Shown: piece after piece, positions 25,495 through 32,443 of the stretch
Layout: every line of letters starts with the position of its first letter
Numbering within the stretch: the stretch's first letter is position 1
Assembly (NCBI GenBank): GCA_001940645.1
Contig: MDVS01000141.1
Span: 1 to 49,944 of the forward strand
DNA: 49,944 bases
Source: Candidatus Heimdallarchaeota archaeon LC_3
GTDB lineage: Archaea > Asgardarchaeota > Heimdallarchaeia > Hodarchaeales > LC-3
Direction of reading: 5' to 3'
Position numbers and translations under genes: made by a program
The notes under the pieces: generated by a model
The model's database searches: none
Told to the model about the DNA's origin: nothing
What the model saw: only the letters and a program-made list of their open reading frames with translations

Positions 25495-25653
25495 ATGATA
25501 AGGATTTTTAATTATACAATTGAAAAAGATGAAGATAACTACTATGTGGCTGAAGTTCCAGAACTGCCAGGATGTCATACACAAGCAAAGTCTTTAGATG
25601 AAATTGAAAGACGTGTTAAGGAAGCTATTGAGCTTTACTTGGAAACTCGGTAA
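25495..25653 (+). CDS. hicB: HicB-like antitoxin, 52 aa
   Basis: A 52-residue HicB-type antitoxin: FNYTIEKDEDNYYVAEVPEL, PGCHTQAKSLDEIERRVKEA and IELYLE match the family in order, including the conserved PGC. This is the short form without a C-terminal DNA-binding domain. HicB has an RNase-H-like fold and masks HicA. It lies 52 bases upstream of the HicA gene, the reverse of the textbook hicA-hicB order but common. Confidence 0.85.
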   Translation: MIRIFNYTIEKDEDNYYVAEVPELPGCHTQAKSLDEIERRVKEAIELYLETR

Positions 25654-25709
25654 GAATTTACTGCATTAAGTAAATTTATTGGAGTTCAACAGGTTGAGGT
25701 AACCCTTGA

Positions 25710-25930
25710 ATGACTTTAAGACCTTTACCATTCAGAAAAATAAAAAACGGTCAGTTGATCTGGGATATAAACCTGTTAGGCAACGTGGATCTCATGTTTT
25801 CTTTGAGAATTCTCATGGTAGAGGAACAGTTGTTCCAAACCATCCAGGAGAAGATATTGGAAGAGGCCTTCTTAGAAAAATAATAAAAGACTTAGAAATT
25901 GAACCAGATGAGTTTATGAAAGGGATTTAA
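25710..25930 (+). pseudogene. hicA: HicA-like mRNA interferase toxin, frameshifted near its start
   Basis: From the ATG at 25710 the frame gives MTLRPLPFRKIKN, the expected HicA start, then is lost. In the other frame, open from 25706, the rest follows: DLGYKPVRQRGSHVFF with the catalytic His in GSH, GTVVPNHPGEDIGRGLLRKI and IKDLEIEPDEF. Adding one A to the run at 25742-25747 gives a complete HicA of about 73 residues. A TTG start at 25706 could still yield a product with a wrong N-terminus. HicA is a double-stranded-RNA-binding-fold RNase. Confidence 0.75.
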
Positions 25931-26022
25931 GAAAAAAACAATAATTGCCATAATTCTTTTTAAAAATCGCTTAATTAAGCAATTAATCTTACAAAATATT
26001 TGAAAAAGGAGTTGAAAAAGTG

Positions 26023-26357
26023 TTAGAACAATTTTTTTCCAGTGGGTCTTATTCCAATTCCGTAATTGTGATAAGGATCTATTTCTTTATGTTGAATAAT
26101 TTCTCTTAGATATTGATTTCTTTTTTTGATCTAAAGTCGTATTTAGGATTCGGTTCTAGTTTGATAAAACCTTCCGGGTTATTATCATAAATCAAAGATA
26201 AGATTTTCCCTTGAAATATTCCTCTAATTCCTTTCCGATTTTTGATATTAGAAATTTCCTTAAAACATTCTAAAATTTTATCACTAATATAGATATATCG
26301 ATTTTCTTCTCCAAATCTTCGAATTTCTCCCGTGATTATGCTAAAATTTAATAATTC
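26023..26357 (-). pseudogene. unidentified broken gene (about 110 codons)
   Basis: The minus strand reads coherently from 26357: ELLNFSIITGEIRRFGEENR, YIYISDKILECFKE, GIRGIFQGKILSLIYDNNPE, GFIKLEPNPKYDFRSKK, then a stop at 26106. Adding one base to the T7 run at 26121-26127 continues it as RNQYLREIIQHKEIDPYHNY to a stop at 26023. No start codon is found. The family is not recognised; with the next gene upstream it forms a former pair. Confidence 0.4.
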
Positions 26358-26389
26358 TCAATTGGGACTTAAATTAATAATTTCGAAAA

Positions 26390-26563
26390 CTAAAATTTCA
26401 AATAATATCTCTTATAAAACTCAATTCTATCAACAGCGTCATTAATCAGCTTTTGTAACTTTTTAAGGTCGTTTTCAGTCAATTCAAAGGTATCATCTGA
26501 AAATTGATTGAATATATGTAGAATTGCTTTCTCACGATCATGAGAGATTCAGAAATCAAACAT
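26390..26563 (-). pseudogene. unidentified small gene with an in-frame stop
   Basis: From ATG at 26563 the frame reads MFDF, then TGA (26549-26551), then ISHDREKAILHIFNQFSDDT, FELTENDLKKLQKLINDAV and DRIEFYKRYYLKF to a stop at 26390. A TGG-to-TGA change would explain the break. The helical, charged product suggests a small antitoxin-like or accessory protein. Not recognised. Confidence 0.4.
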
Positions 26564-26685
26564 GAAAAAGGAAAGAAGCTGAATAATTATAATAAGATTA
26601 GTTTCAGTTCACTTTCTCCCACGTTCGCTAGGGGATGATCTACGAAAAAAATAATAGCCATCCATTTAAGCTTATTTCAAAAAGC

Positions 26686-26722
26686 AAAATTAACGGGCCC
26701 CCGAGGTTTCACAAGGCTTTAA
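26686..26722. other. GC-rich patch
   Basis: AACGGGCCCCCGAGGTTTCA stands out in the AT-rich surroundings of 26564-26809, which hold no gene I can support. It could be part of a structured RNA, but I could not fold a tRNA or box C/D RNA around it. Confidence 0.2.
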
Positions 26723-26809
26723 AGTTAGTTTTTTTAATAATAAAGAAGAGAAAGAAAACATTATTTCCTTTATCAAAAAGTATATTACAATATGAAATAA
26801 TATAAAATT

Positions 26810-27055
26810 ATGGGGAAAAAAATTAAAGTATTTTGTGCTCATTGTAATAGACTAATAGGATCAGTAGCATTTTTCATAGGAAATAAGACAATAAAATGTA
26901 AATTTTGCTCAGAAAAATCAGAGATAGTCATTGATGATTATGGATATAGTAATATTAAGAAAGTTGAGAGGAAAAATTACTGGACATCCATTCTTAGACG
27001 GAGCTCAACCATAAACAAAAATTTCCATTTTTATGCGAATAATCGGAACCTTTAG
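26810..27055 (+). CDS. small zinc-ribbon protein, 81 aa
   Basis: An 81-residue protein with two zinc knuckles, C9-x2-C12 (FCAHCNRLIG) and C30-x2-C33 (IKCKFCSEKS), spaced as in Com-like and related zinc ribbons. The C-terminal half is basic and aromatic (KNYWTSILRRSSTINKNFHF), possibly nucleic-acid binding. The ATG follows a run of ATAAT sequences resembling a promoter. It is monocistronic. Role unknown. Confidence 0.6.
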   Translation: MGKKIKVFCAHCNRLIGSVAFFIGNKTIKCKFCSEKSEIVIDDYGYSNIKKVERKNYWTSILRRSSTINKNFHFYANNRNL

Positions 27056-27183
27056 AATTTAAGAAAATTGAATAATCCTAAAATACTTAGAAAAACTGTT
27101 AATTTCCAGGGTTTCCGTTCTAGTAAATATAAAACTGTAAACAGATATGATTACATGAAATATAGAAAAGATTGTTATAACAG

Positions 27184-27495
27184 TTAAACATAGCTATTCG
27201 AATTCTGTTTCTTTTCTAATTCTGCAATCCTAATTTCTAACTTTTTTAATTTCTCTTTTTCGTTTATTAAAAGATACGTATCAATATTTATTCTTCTTAC
27301 ATTAGAATAATAAAATTTGATTGAACTAACTACGATAAGTAAGACTAGTGCATATTCACTTGTTGGTAAGATATTTAATGGTCCTTTTGGATTTCCTAAT
27401 ATCCCTACTGTAGTAGTGAAATAAAGAATTAATAAGGAAACTTGTATAATTGGTAACATAAAAAGTTTGACCACGTGAGTTTCGTATTTTTCCAT
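27184..27495 (-). CDS. two-span membrane protein with C-terminal coiled coil
   Basis: A 103-residue protein with two spans (LFMLPIIQVSLLILYFT and YALVLLIVVSSIKFYY) followed by a short coiled coil (NEKEKLKKLEIRIAELEKKQ). No family recognised. It probably sits in the cell membrane with the coiled coil on the cytoplasmic side and may anchor a partner. Confidence 0.55.
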   Translation of the reverse strand: MEKYETHVVKLFMLPIIQVSLLILYFTTTVGILGNPKGPLNILPTSEYALVLLIVVSSIKFYYSNVRRINIDTYLLINEKEKLKKLEIRIAELEKKQNSNSYV

Positions 27496-27640
27496 TTTTT
27501 GTTTCCACCTTTATAGTTCATTTAATTTAGTAAGCTATAATAAAAATAAACAATGATTTAGCAAATTCCCGTTTAAATTTAAATAAATATCCTAAATTCC
27601 AGAGATAACTTTCGATATTTGATTGGTCATATTAATAATA

Positions 27641-27830
27641 TTATGATTTATAAAGAAGAGTTTCCACAACATAATCATTGACAAAAGGTGGATAATCCCC
27701 AGAGTTAAATAAAAAGAGAGCTGTTAATGATTGATATTTTTGTCTTATTTTACGTTTATGTTCTAAAAAATATTGATAATCAATAATGCAACACTTTTCG
27801 ATATTGTAAGCAATCTTAATCCTCCTCTCC
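27641..27830 (-). pseudogene. start-less coding remnant downstream of a small membrane gene
   Basis: The minus-strand frame ending at 27641 reads IAYNIEKCCIIDYQYFLEHK, RKIRQKYQSLTALFLFNSGD, YPPFVNDYVVETLLYKS, clearly coding in composition, and is open back to about 27830, where it overlaps the end of the 67-residue membrane gene. No ATG, GTG or TTG start fits. It may be the end of a longer gene joined to the membrane gene by a lost base. The rest of 27496-27815 holds nothing else. Confidence 0.4.
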
Positions 27831-28019
27831 GTTATCTAAGACAAGAAAATACCTTTTGAAGCTTCTAACAATAGTAGGAAAGACATAAACCAAAGAAATG
27901 ATAATAATGAAAAAAATAAAACTTAAAATCAAACCAGAAGCAATGGCAAGTGTAGATAAGAAGGAAAAATTTATTGTCAAAAATAGCAACACAGTACAAA
28001 TAAAAGATTTTGTGTACAC
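27816..28019 (-). CDS. small two-span membrane protein, 67 aa
   Basis: A 67-residue protein with two long hydrophobic spans (FICTVLLFLTINFSFLSTLA and LILSFIFFIIIISLVYVF) and a short charged tail ending NGEED. The first span could be a signal anchor. No family recognised. It is followed on the same strand, with overlap, by the start-less remnant at 27641-27830. Confidence 0.45.
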   Translation of the reverse strand: MYTKSFICTVLLFLTINFSFLSTLAIASGLILSFIFFIIIISLVYVFPTIVRSFKRYFLVLDNGEED

Positions 28020-28090
28020 TTTCCCCTGGTGGTCTCGTTCTTTATCCTTCTGGTTCCCCTTCTTCTAAGAATCTTAATAATAATTATCTT

Positions 28091-28726
28091 GGAGATTCAA
28101 TTTCTTTTGATCGTCCTATTGGTTTCACAGAAGTCTTACAAGTAATTCTTAAATAATATTTTTTTAAAGGTAAACAAAGATAAATTCGATCCGATATTTG
28201 TAGATCAAATACCATGTCGATTTATTTTGAGGACAATTGAGGATTAATACAGGTTGAATACAAATGTCTAAAGAAAATGAAAAATTCATGGAAATAGCAA
28301 TAGAACTAGCTCTAAAAGCGAGACAAAAGGATAATGAACCTTTTGGGGCGATTTTAGTTTATAACGGTGAAATTGTGATGAAAAATGAAAATGAGATTCA
28401 CAGTCTCTTTGATCCAACAAGTCATGCAGAACTGGGGCTTATAAGTAAGTTTTGTCGGAAGAATAAAGTCACTGATTTAAGAGATTATGGATTGTTTACA
28501 AGTTGTGAACCTTGTGCTATGTGTGCAAGGGCAATAATATGGTCCAAACTGGGTAAGGTCGTGTATAGTGTATCCAATGATCAATTATCTCAGATTTCGG
28601 GACAAACAATCGATTATTCAAGTGAAAACATATTTGTAAATGCCCGTCAAAGACCTGTTGTTATAAAAAATATCTTAAATTTGGAAGGCTTGAGAGTTTT
28701 TGAGGACTACAAGTTTAAAAGCTAAA
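28091..28726 (+). repeat. duplicated segment, copy B (deaminase and upstream flank)
   Basis: Direct repeat of 18038-18673. It begins within GGAGATTCAATTTCTTTTGA and ends just past the deaminase stop. The flank includes the same 15-codon gene tail (DRPIGFTEVLQVILK), here preceded by an open but start-less frame back to about 28030. Confidence 0.85.
28264..28725 (+). CDS. nucleoside/guanine deaminase-like protein, copy B
   Basis: A 153-residue near-copy of the deaminase at 18211-18672 with about ten substitutions. The zinc ligands HAE (54-56) and C84/C87 are kept, but the strictly conserved Gly following the second Cys is Arg (CARAI for CAGAI, residue 89), caused by a G-to-A transition. That Gly packs against the active-site helix, so activity may be reduced or changed. 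Other changes (K10E, G14E, N95K, I125N, H152K) are spread along the chain. It may be drifting after duplication or adapted to another substrate. Confidence 0.85.
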   Translation: MSKENEKFMEIAIELALKARQKDNEPFGAILVYNGEIVMKNENEIHSLFDPTSHAELGLISKFCRKNKVTDLRDYGLFTSCEPCAMCARAIIWSKLGKVVYSVSNDQLSQISGQTIDYSSENIFVNARQRPVVIKNILNLEGLRVFEDYKFKS

Positions 28727-28921
28727 ATTCTTTACAATTTATAAGAATTCAAGTATATTTTGGATTTTTATTGAGGTAAATTTTCTTCTAAACCTTTTAA
28801 ACCCTAGTTAGTACCAGTGGATTGTGTGCTCAGGATATCAATATTTTTACTCTTTCATACATTAAAATAGCAATATTTAACATTGAAATTTATAAAACTC
28901 TCCAGTCAATAATACCTTTTG

Positions 28922-29887
28922 TTATCTAATAGGATCAGATAACTCCATTAAAAATAACCCCGTACCTCGTGATGGACAAGTCGGATCATTACATTTTACT
29001 TCTAATTCTTTAACATTAACTGATTTGAAAATTTCTAATGCCAGATTTTCCAACTCTTCAAACTTAAAACCATCATGGGCGTGTTCAGGCGATGGGACCA
29101 TTCCTGAGGTATCACTGTGAATTGCATCTACAATTACCGCTTTTCCATTCTTCTCTAAGATCTCTGCTATTCCCTTCAGGACCTTTGAAGTGGATTGGAC
29201 ATGATGAAGTGCTAATGAACTTATTATTCTATCAACTTTTGTTGGTATTTTCAATTTTCTTATGTTATTATTAACTTCTAAACTTCTAGTTATTTGTTCC
29301 ATATCTCCGATAACAAGGTGAATTTTTGGAATTTTTTCTAAATCATTCGTTATTTTCATTAGGAGCAATTCAAGCATTTTTGGGGTCGCATCAAAGCATA
29401 ATATTTCACTTAAAGACGATTCTTTTAGAATAGGTAACAAAAAAGTACCTGTTCCGACACCTAAATCAATTAAAGAATTTTTGGGATTTAATTGTATTGA
29501 TTTATTTATTTCACTAATTAAAATCCGCATGCCTTCTTTCCCAAAGTAATTTTCGACTATTTGGTCTCTTTTGGGACCTTCTTTATTGGTGAAATGTTCT
29601 ACATTTTGAGTAAATAGTAGTTGATTATTAATCCCTAATTGTGAAAGAATCAATTTTGTATCCTCTTGAGAAAAAATATTTGAGTCGTTGGTAGTCACAA
29701 TAAAAATTTTTTTCTCAATCTTAAAAAAATATCTGTGATGCTTATGCATTAACTGATGAAAAATGAATTGATCTAAATAATGTTCGATAAAGCTTATTTT
29801 ACTTAGGATATGATCTCCGAATAATGCAATGACCATGTTTCTAAATAGCATCAGTTTTAATAACATCACTAACAAAGTATTACTCAA
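28922..29887 (-). CDS. class I SAM-dependent methyltransferase
   Basis: A 321-residue protein whose C-terminal 200 residues are a Rossmann-like methyltransferase: motif I DLGVGTGTF (141-149), acidic motif II (EILCFDATPKML), IGDMEQI as motif III, and a strand with SSLALHHVQS. This resembles the UbiE/small-molecule group. The first 100 residues (HHRYFFKIEKKIFIVTTNDS and on) form a separate helical-strand domain, perhaps substrate binding. CNDPTCPSRGTG near the end holds a Cys pair. The annotated start is a TTG at 29887; ATG codons a few residues later (for example MLLKLMLF) are equally plausible. Substrate unknown. Confidence 0.8.
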   Translation of the reverse strand: MSNTLLVMLLKLMLFRNMVIALFGDHILSKISFIEHYLDQFIFHQLMHKHHRYFFKIEKKIFIVTTNDSNIFSQEDTKLILSQLGINNQLLFTQNVEHFTNKEGPKRDQIVENYFGKEGMRILISEINKSIQLNPKNSLIDLGVGTGTFLLPILKESSLSEILCFDATPKMLELLLMKITNDLEKIPKIHLVIGDMEQITRSLEVNNNIRKLKIPTKVDRIISSLALHHVQSTSKVLKGIAEILEKNGKAVIVDAIHSDTSGMVPSPEHAHDGFKFEELENLALEIFKSVNVKELEVKCNDPTCPSRGTGLFLMELSDPIR

Positions 29888-30151
29888 TCATGTTTTGAAA
29901 CAAGATCCCTAATATATGGAATTGAATAAATGATCAATATTCCCCTTAGTAAATTTTTTTCTTTTAGGATTCAAATAATCAACCTAATATTTTAACAAAT
30001 TTAAACCATAGACTTTTAACTACACGTATCCATATCAAAATGTTAACATTCCTCGTTTTATTAAAATTCACAACCCATTTTAAGGTTGATTTAAATTCAG
30101 AATTGCTTATACGTTTCATTTTCAAAATAATCATATTAATTGGGATTTCAT

Positions 30152-30493
30152 ATGGAAAAAGATCAAAAACTAAAAGCAGAAAAGCCTCCTTATCACAAAC
30201 TTGAATCAAATGAAAATTATACCCCTTCTTATACTGGTCTTAAATCAAATGAAAATTTTACCCCGTTTTATGATGGTCTTAAATCAAATGAAAATTTTAT
30301 CCCATCTTATGATGGTCTTAAATCAAAAAAGTTTATTCCTTCTTACGACAGCCTTAAAGCAGATAATAAATTCAAACCTACCTATGGCCGTCCTCGGAGA
30401 TCAATATTGACCTTACTCTTTCGTCATTACAAAACATTGTTAATCTTAGTCGTCTTGATGGTTATTGTTTACCTCCTCACAACTTTTCTCTAA
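30152..30493 (+). CDS. tail-anchored protein with 13-residue tandem repeats, copy 1
   Basis: A 113-residue protein (from ATG; a TTG 12 bases earlier is less likely). After MEKDQKLKAEKPPYHK come five tandem units of 12-13 residues of the form LKSNENFTPSYDG (30200-30391), then a basic RPRRS and one hydrophobic C-terminal span (TLLILVVLMVIVYLLTTFL) ending at the last residue. That is the layout of a tail-anchored protein with the repeats in the cytoplasm. The next gene starts 34 bases downstream after GAGG, so the two are coexpressed. The pair is duplicated at 47683-48609, where this protein has four units. I know no family with these repeats. Confidence 0.7.
   Translation: MEKDQKLKAEKPPYHKLESNENYTPSYTGLKSNENFTPFYDGLKSNENFIPSYDGLKSKKFIPSYDSLKADNKFKPTYGRPRRSILTLLFRHYKTLLILVVLMVIVYLLTTFL
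30200..30391 (+). repeat. tandem repeat of 39-base units (five units)
   Basis: Units start at 30200, 30239, 30278, 30317 (36 bases) and 30353. The first three are nearly identical in DNA (CTTAAATCAAATGAAAATTT core), indicating recent unit gain or loss. Confidence 0.85.
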
Positions 30494-30526
30494 TAGTTTT
30501 GAGGAAATTAGTTATCGTTTTCTCGG

Positions 30527-31144
30527 GTGCTTTCAATAAATATGTGTCCAATAATGAAGACCGATTTTGAATATCTATTTGAATTTTTGAGGTTTATTGT
30601 CTATCAACAATTCTATAGAGACCCAGATATTATAGTTAACAGGACAAAATCCCAAAAAATAACTATTCCAAATTCCTCTAACGTGATATCAGCATTTTTA
30701 ACTAAATGCAAGCCTCCTTTACAGTATTGGGACTCTGATCGTCCAAAATTTTATCATCTTTTTCGTGAAATTTTAAAAATAGATATTCAGCCGGTTCTGG
30801 ATTATTTTCAATCACAATTCAATATTAATGTTTTATCAGAGAATGTAGACAGCTTGGATCCCAAAGAAATGGTGTCATTGGTTTTATCGAAAATTTATGG
30901 ACAATTTTATGAGAAAAATATTAATGAAATTTATAATTCAATCGCTCAGAAGGAATGGAAAAGAGAAGAACGATTTGGTTTATTAGTAAATGAATATTCA
31001 CTTTTGGTAAACATTCTATATTTACAAGAGTTAGCAGTTTTTACAGGAGTTAACCTTAAGATGAGTATTTTAATAAGGAAGTTGTTAAACGCATTCCAAT
31101 CGTTAGACAGAGAAAAATTTCTTTTAATTCAATATAACCATTAG
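30527..31144 (+). CDS. helical partner protein of the repeat-anchor module, copy 1
   Basis: A 205-residue protein, probably starting at GTG 30527 or ATG 30542 (200 residues); GAGGAAAT at 30501 is a fair ribosome site. It is mostly helical, with aromatic and charged segments (KTDFEYLFEFLRFIVYQQFY, FYHLFREILKIDIQPVLDYF, KEMVSLVLSKIYGQFYEK) and no membrane span. The family is not recognised. Its copy at 47989-48609 differs at only a few residues (N150K-like and N-to-H changes, and the C-terminal H versus QK). Constant pairing with the tail-anchored gene suggests that it binds the repeats at the membrane. Confidence 0.65.
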   Translation: MLSINMCPIMKTDFEYLFEFLRFIVYQQFYRDPDIIVNRTKSQKITIPNSSNVISAFLTKCKPPLQYWDSDRPKFYHLFREILKIDIQPVLDYFQSQFNINVLSENVDSLDPKEMVSLVLSKIYGQFYEKNINEIYNSIAQKEWKREERFGLLVNEYSLLVNILYLQELAVFTGVNLKMSILIRKLLNAFQSLDREKFLLIQYNH

Positions 31145-31282
31145 TAAATGAGATTTTTAAATCTAAAACTATAAAAGAAAATATCTAAATACCCTTTAAT
31201 CTATGATTCGACAAACAAGTTTAGGAACAAAAAATGAAAATCAATTGTTTCAAAAGAAGTTTTTTTTATTGAAAAATAATAA

Positions 31283-31841
31283 ATATCATTTATCGCTTTA
31301 AATCGGGAACTCATCGAGCTAGATTAGTTTCGAAGAAAAATTAAAGATTTAGAATTTCAAAGATACATTTCAGAAGCTCTAATAGATTATAACAGTCAAA
31401 TGTCAATATAGCCAAAACGACACTAATCTTGTCTAGAGATTCCACCCTCTTGAGTATAGTGAGACTTCTCCACTAAATTTAAACATTTCAGGAAGAAAAA
31501 AAGACGGTTGGTCATTATTTCCAAGTAAAATCATAGACCAAGAACCTCATTAATTATTTTATCAATTATATTGATGACAAACCTGATCCCCTGATTTTCC
31601 GTAGACCTCATATTGATTTGCAGTAAAGATTAACTGAGTTTTTTCTCACTGAGTTACAAAAATCTCTAATGAATTTAAGGAATACCTTTATAAAATACTT
31701 AATCATAATTATCCTTCTGATTTTAAAGAAATTCCAATGAAAAAAATAAATATTATCTAAATTAAGGGATTTAGAAGAAAAAAAAATTTGTGATAAAAAA
31801 TGGATGAAAAAGAGTTAGACTTTGGGAATCTGGTTTGTTAG
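31283..31841 (+). pseudogene. gene-poor interval with a coding remnant
   Basis: No intact gene. From about 31570 the plus strand reads YIDDKPDPLIFRRPHIDL, a TAA, then RLTEFFLTELQ; with a frame change at the A5 run near 31660 it continues ISNEFKEYLYKILNHNYPSD, FKEIPMKKINII to a stop at 31760. The segment looks like the end of a protein gene with a nonsense and a frameshift mutation. The product is not recognised. Confidence 0.35.
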
Positions 31842-32234
31842 GTGAGCATTTTGAGTAACACTTTGATAAAAGAAAAAATAAGTTTCAAATTTGCAATTAA
31901 TACATTGATACTATTAGGGATATTTGTAATTGTGTATCAATTCCTTATATTAATTGGAATAATACCTTACGATGCTGTTTTTGGGGGTTGCTTAGAAAAC
32001 CAAACCCAGATGGTTCAACAGGATTCTTTAGCAATCATTATTAACGTGTTGATATTATTAGTGATATCCATTAAGGGCTCATTGATAAATATTAAAATCC
32101 CCAGTCAGATAATTACTATTTCCTTGCTCTTATTTATTATTATATTTGTTATCAACACTGTAACGAATTTATTAGCTAAAAACATTTTGGAAACCCTTAT
32201 TTTCACCCCCATCACAATAATTGAGGCAATCTAA
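31842..32234 (+). CDS. small multi-span membrane protein, 130 aa
   Basis: A 130-residue protein from a GTG start, with four hydrophobic spans (FAINTLILLGIFVIVYQFL, IIPYDAVFGG after it, LAIIINVLILLVISI, IITISLLLFIIIFVIN). The loop YDAVFGGCLENQTQM and the following NTVTNLLAKN resemble a widespread family of small uncharacterised membrane proteins in bacteria and archaea. Role unknown. It is followed by a short signal-peptide-like frame. Confidence 0.55.
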   Translation: MSILSNTLIKEKISFKFAINTLILLGIFVIVYQFLILIGIIPYDAVFGGCLENQTQMVQQDSLAIIINVLILLVISIKGSLINIKIPSQIITISLLLFIIIFVINTVTNLLAKNILETLIFTPITIIEAI

Positions 32235-32285
32235 ATTTATCCTCGTAATATATCATAAAAAATTTAAAACAAGAGTATGGTTACA

Positions 32286-32393
32286 ATGAATAGGAAAATC
32301 AAGATGTTATTGATCATAGGAATGTTGGTGGGCATGAGCTTGTTTACTGCTCCTCAAACAAAGATATTATCGATTTTAGAAGTGCTTTCTTGA
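32286..32393 (+). CDS. short signal-peptide-like peptide, 35 aa
   Basis: ATG to TGA encode MNRKIKMLLIIGMLVGMSLF and 15 more residues: a signal peptide without a mature part. Probably the head of a truncated secreted protein; chance is possible. Confidence 0.3.
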   Translation: MNRKIKMLLIIGMLVGMSLFTAPQTKILSILEVLS

Positions 32394-32443
32394 TTTTTAT
32401 TGATTAAAATTAATGACTAATTAACGTATTAGAGGAAAAAGAA

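Larger units (their letters stand above)
30196..31282 (+). repeat. duplicated two-gene module, copy 1
   Basis: About 1.08 kb repeated in direct orientation at 47697-48743 with very high identity. The left junction falls inside the first gene at AAACTTGAATCAAATGAAAA; the right one is about 140 bases after the second gene. Copy 1 has one more 39-base unit. Confidence 0.88.

Noticed and set aside
26390..26563. A frameshift in the small gene ending at 26390
   Set aside because: On re-reading the strand the frame is continuous through the AAAA run near 26451; only the in-frame TGA remains as a defect.
26640..26730. GGATGATC and the GC-rich patch as a box C/D RNA or tRNA
   Set aside because: The box C consensus, box D and any tRNA cloverleaf could not be found.
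18038..28726. The repeated deaminase segments as insertion-sequence-borne
   Set aside because: No transposase, terminal inverted repeat or target duplication was found at either copy.
29979..30209. 76-codon minus-strand frame before the repeat-anchor gene
   Set aside because: It overlaps the start and promoter of the well-supported plus-strand gene and has no recognisable pattern.
30196..30391. Regular 39-base repeats as a possible CRISPR array
   Set aside because: Units are contiguous without spacers, in frame and coding; no cas gene is present.
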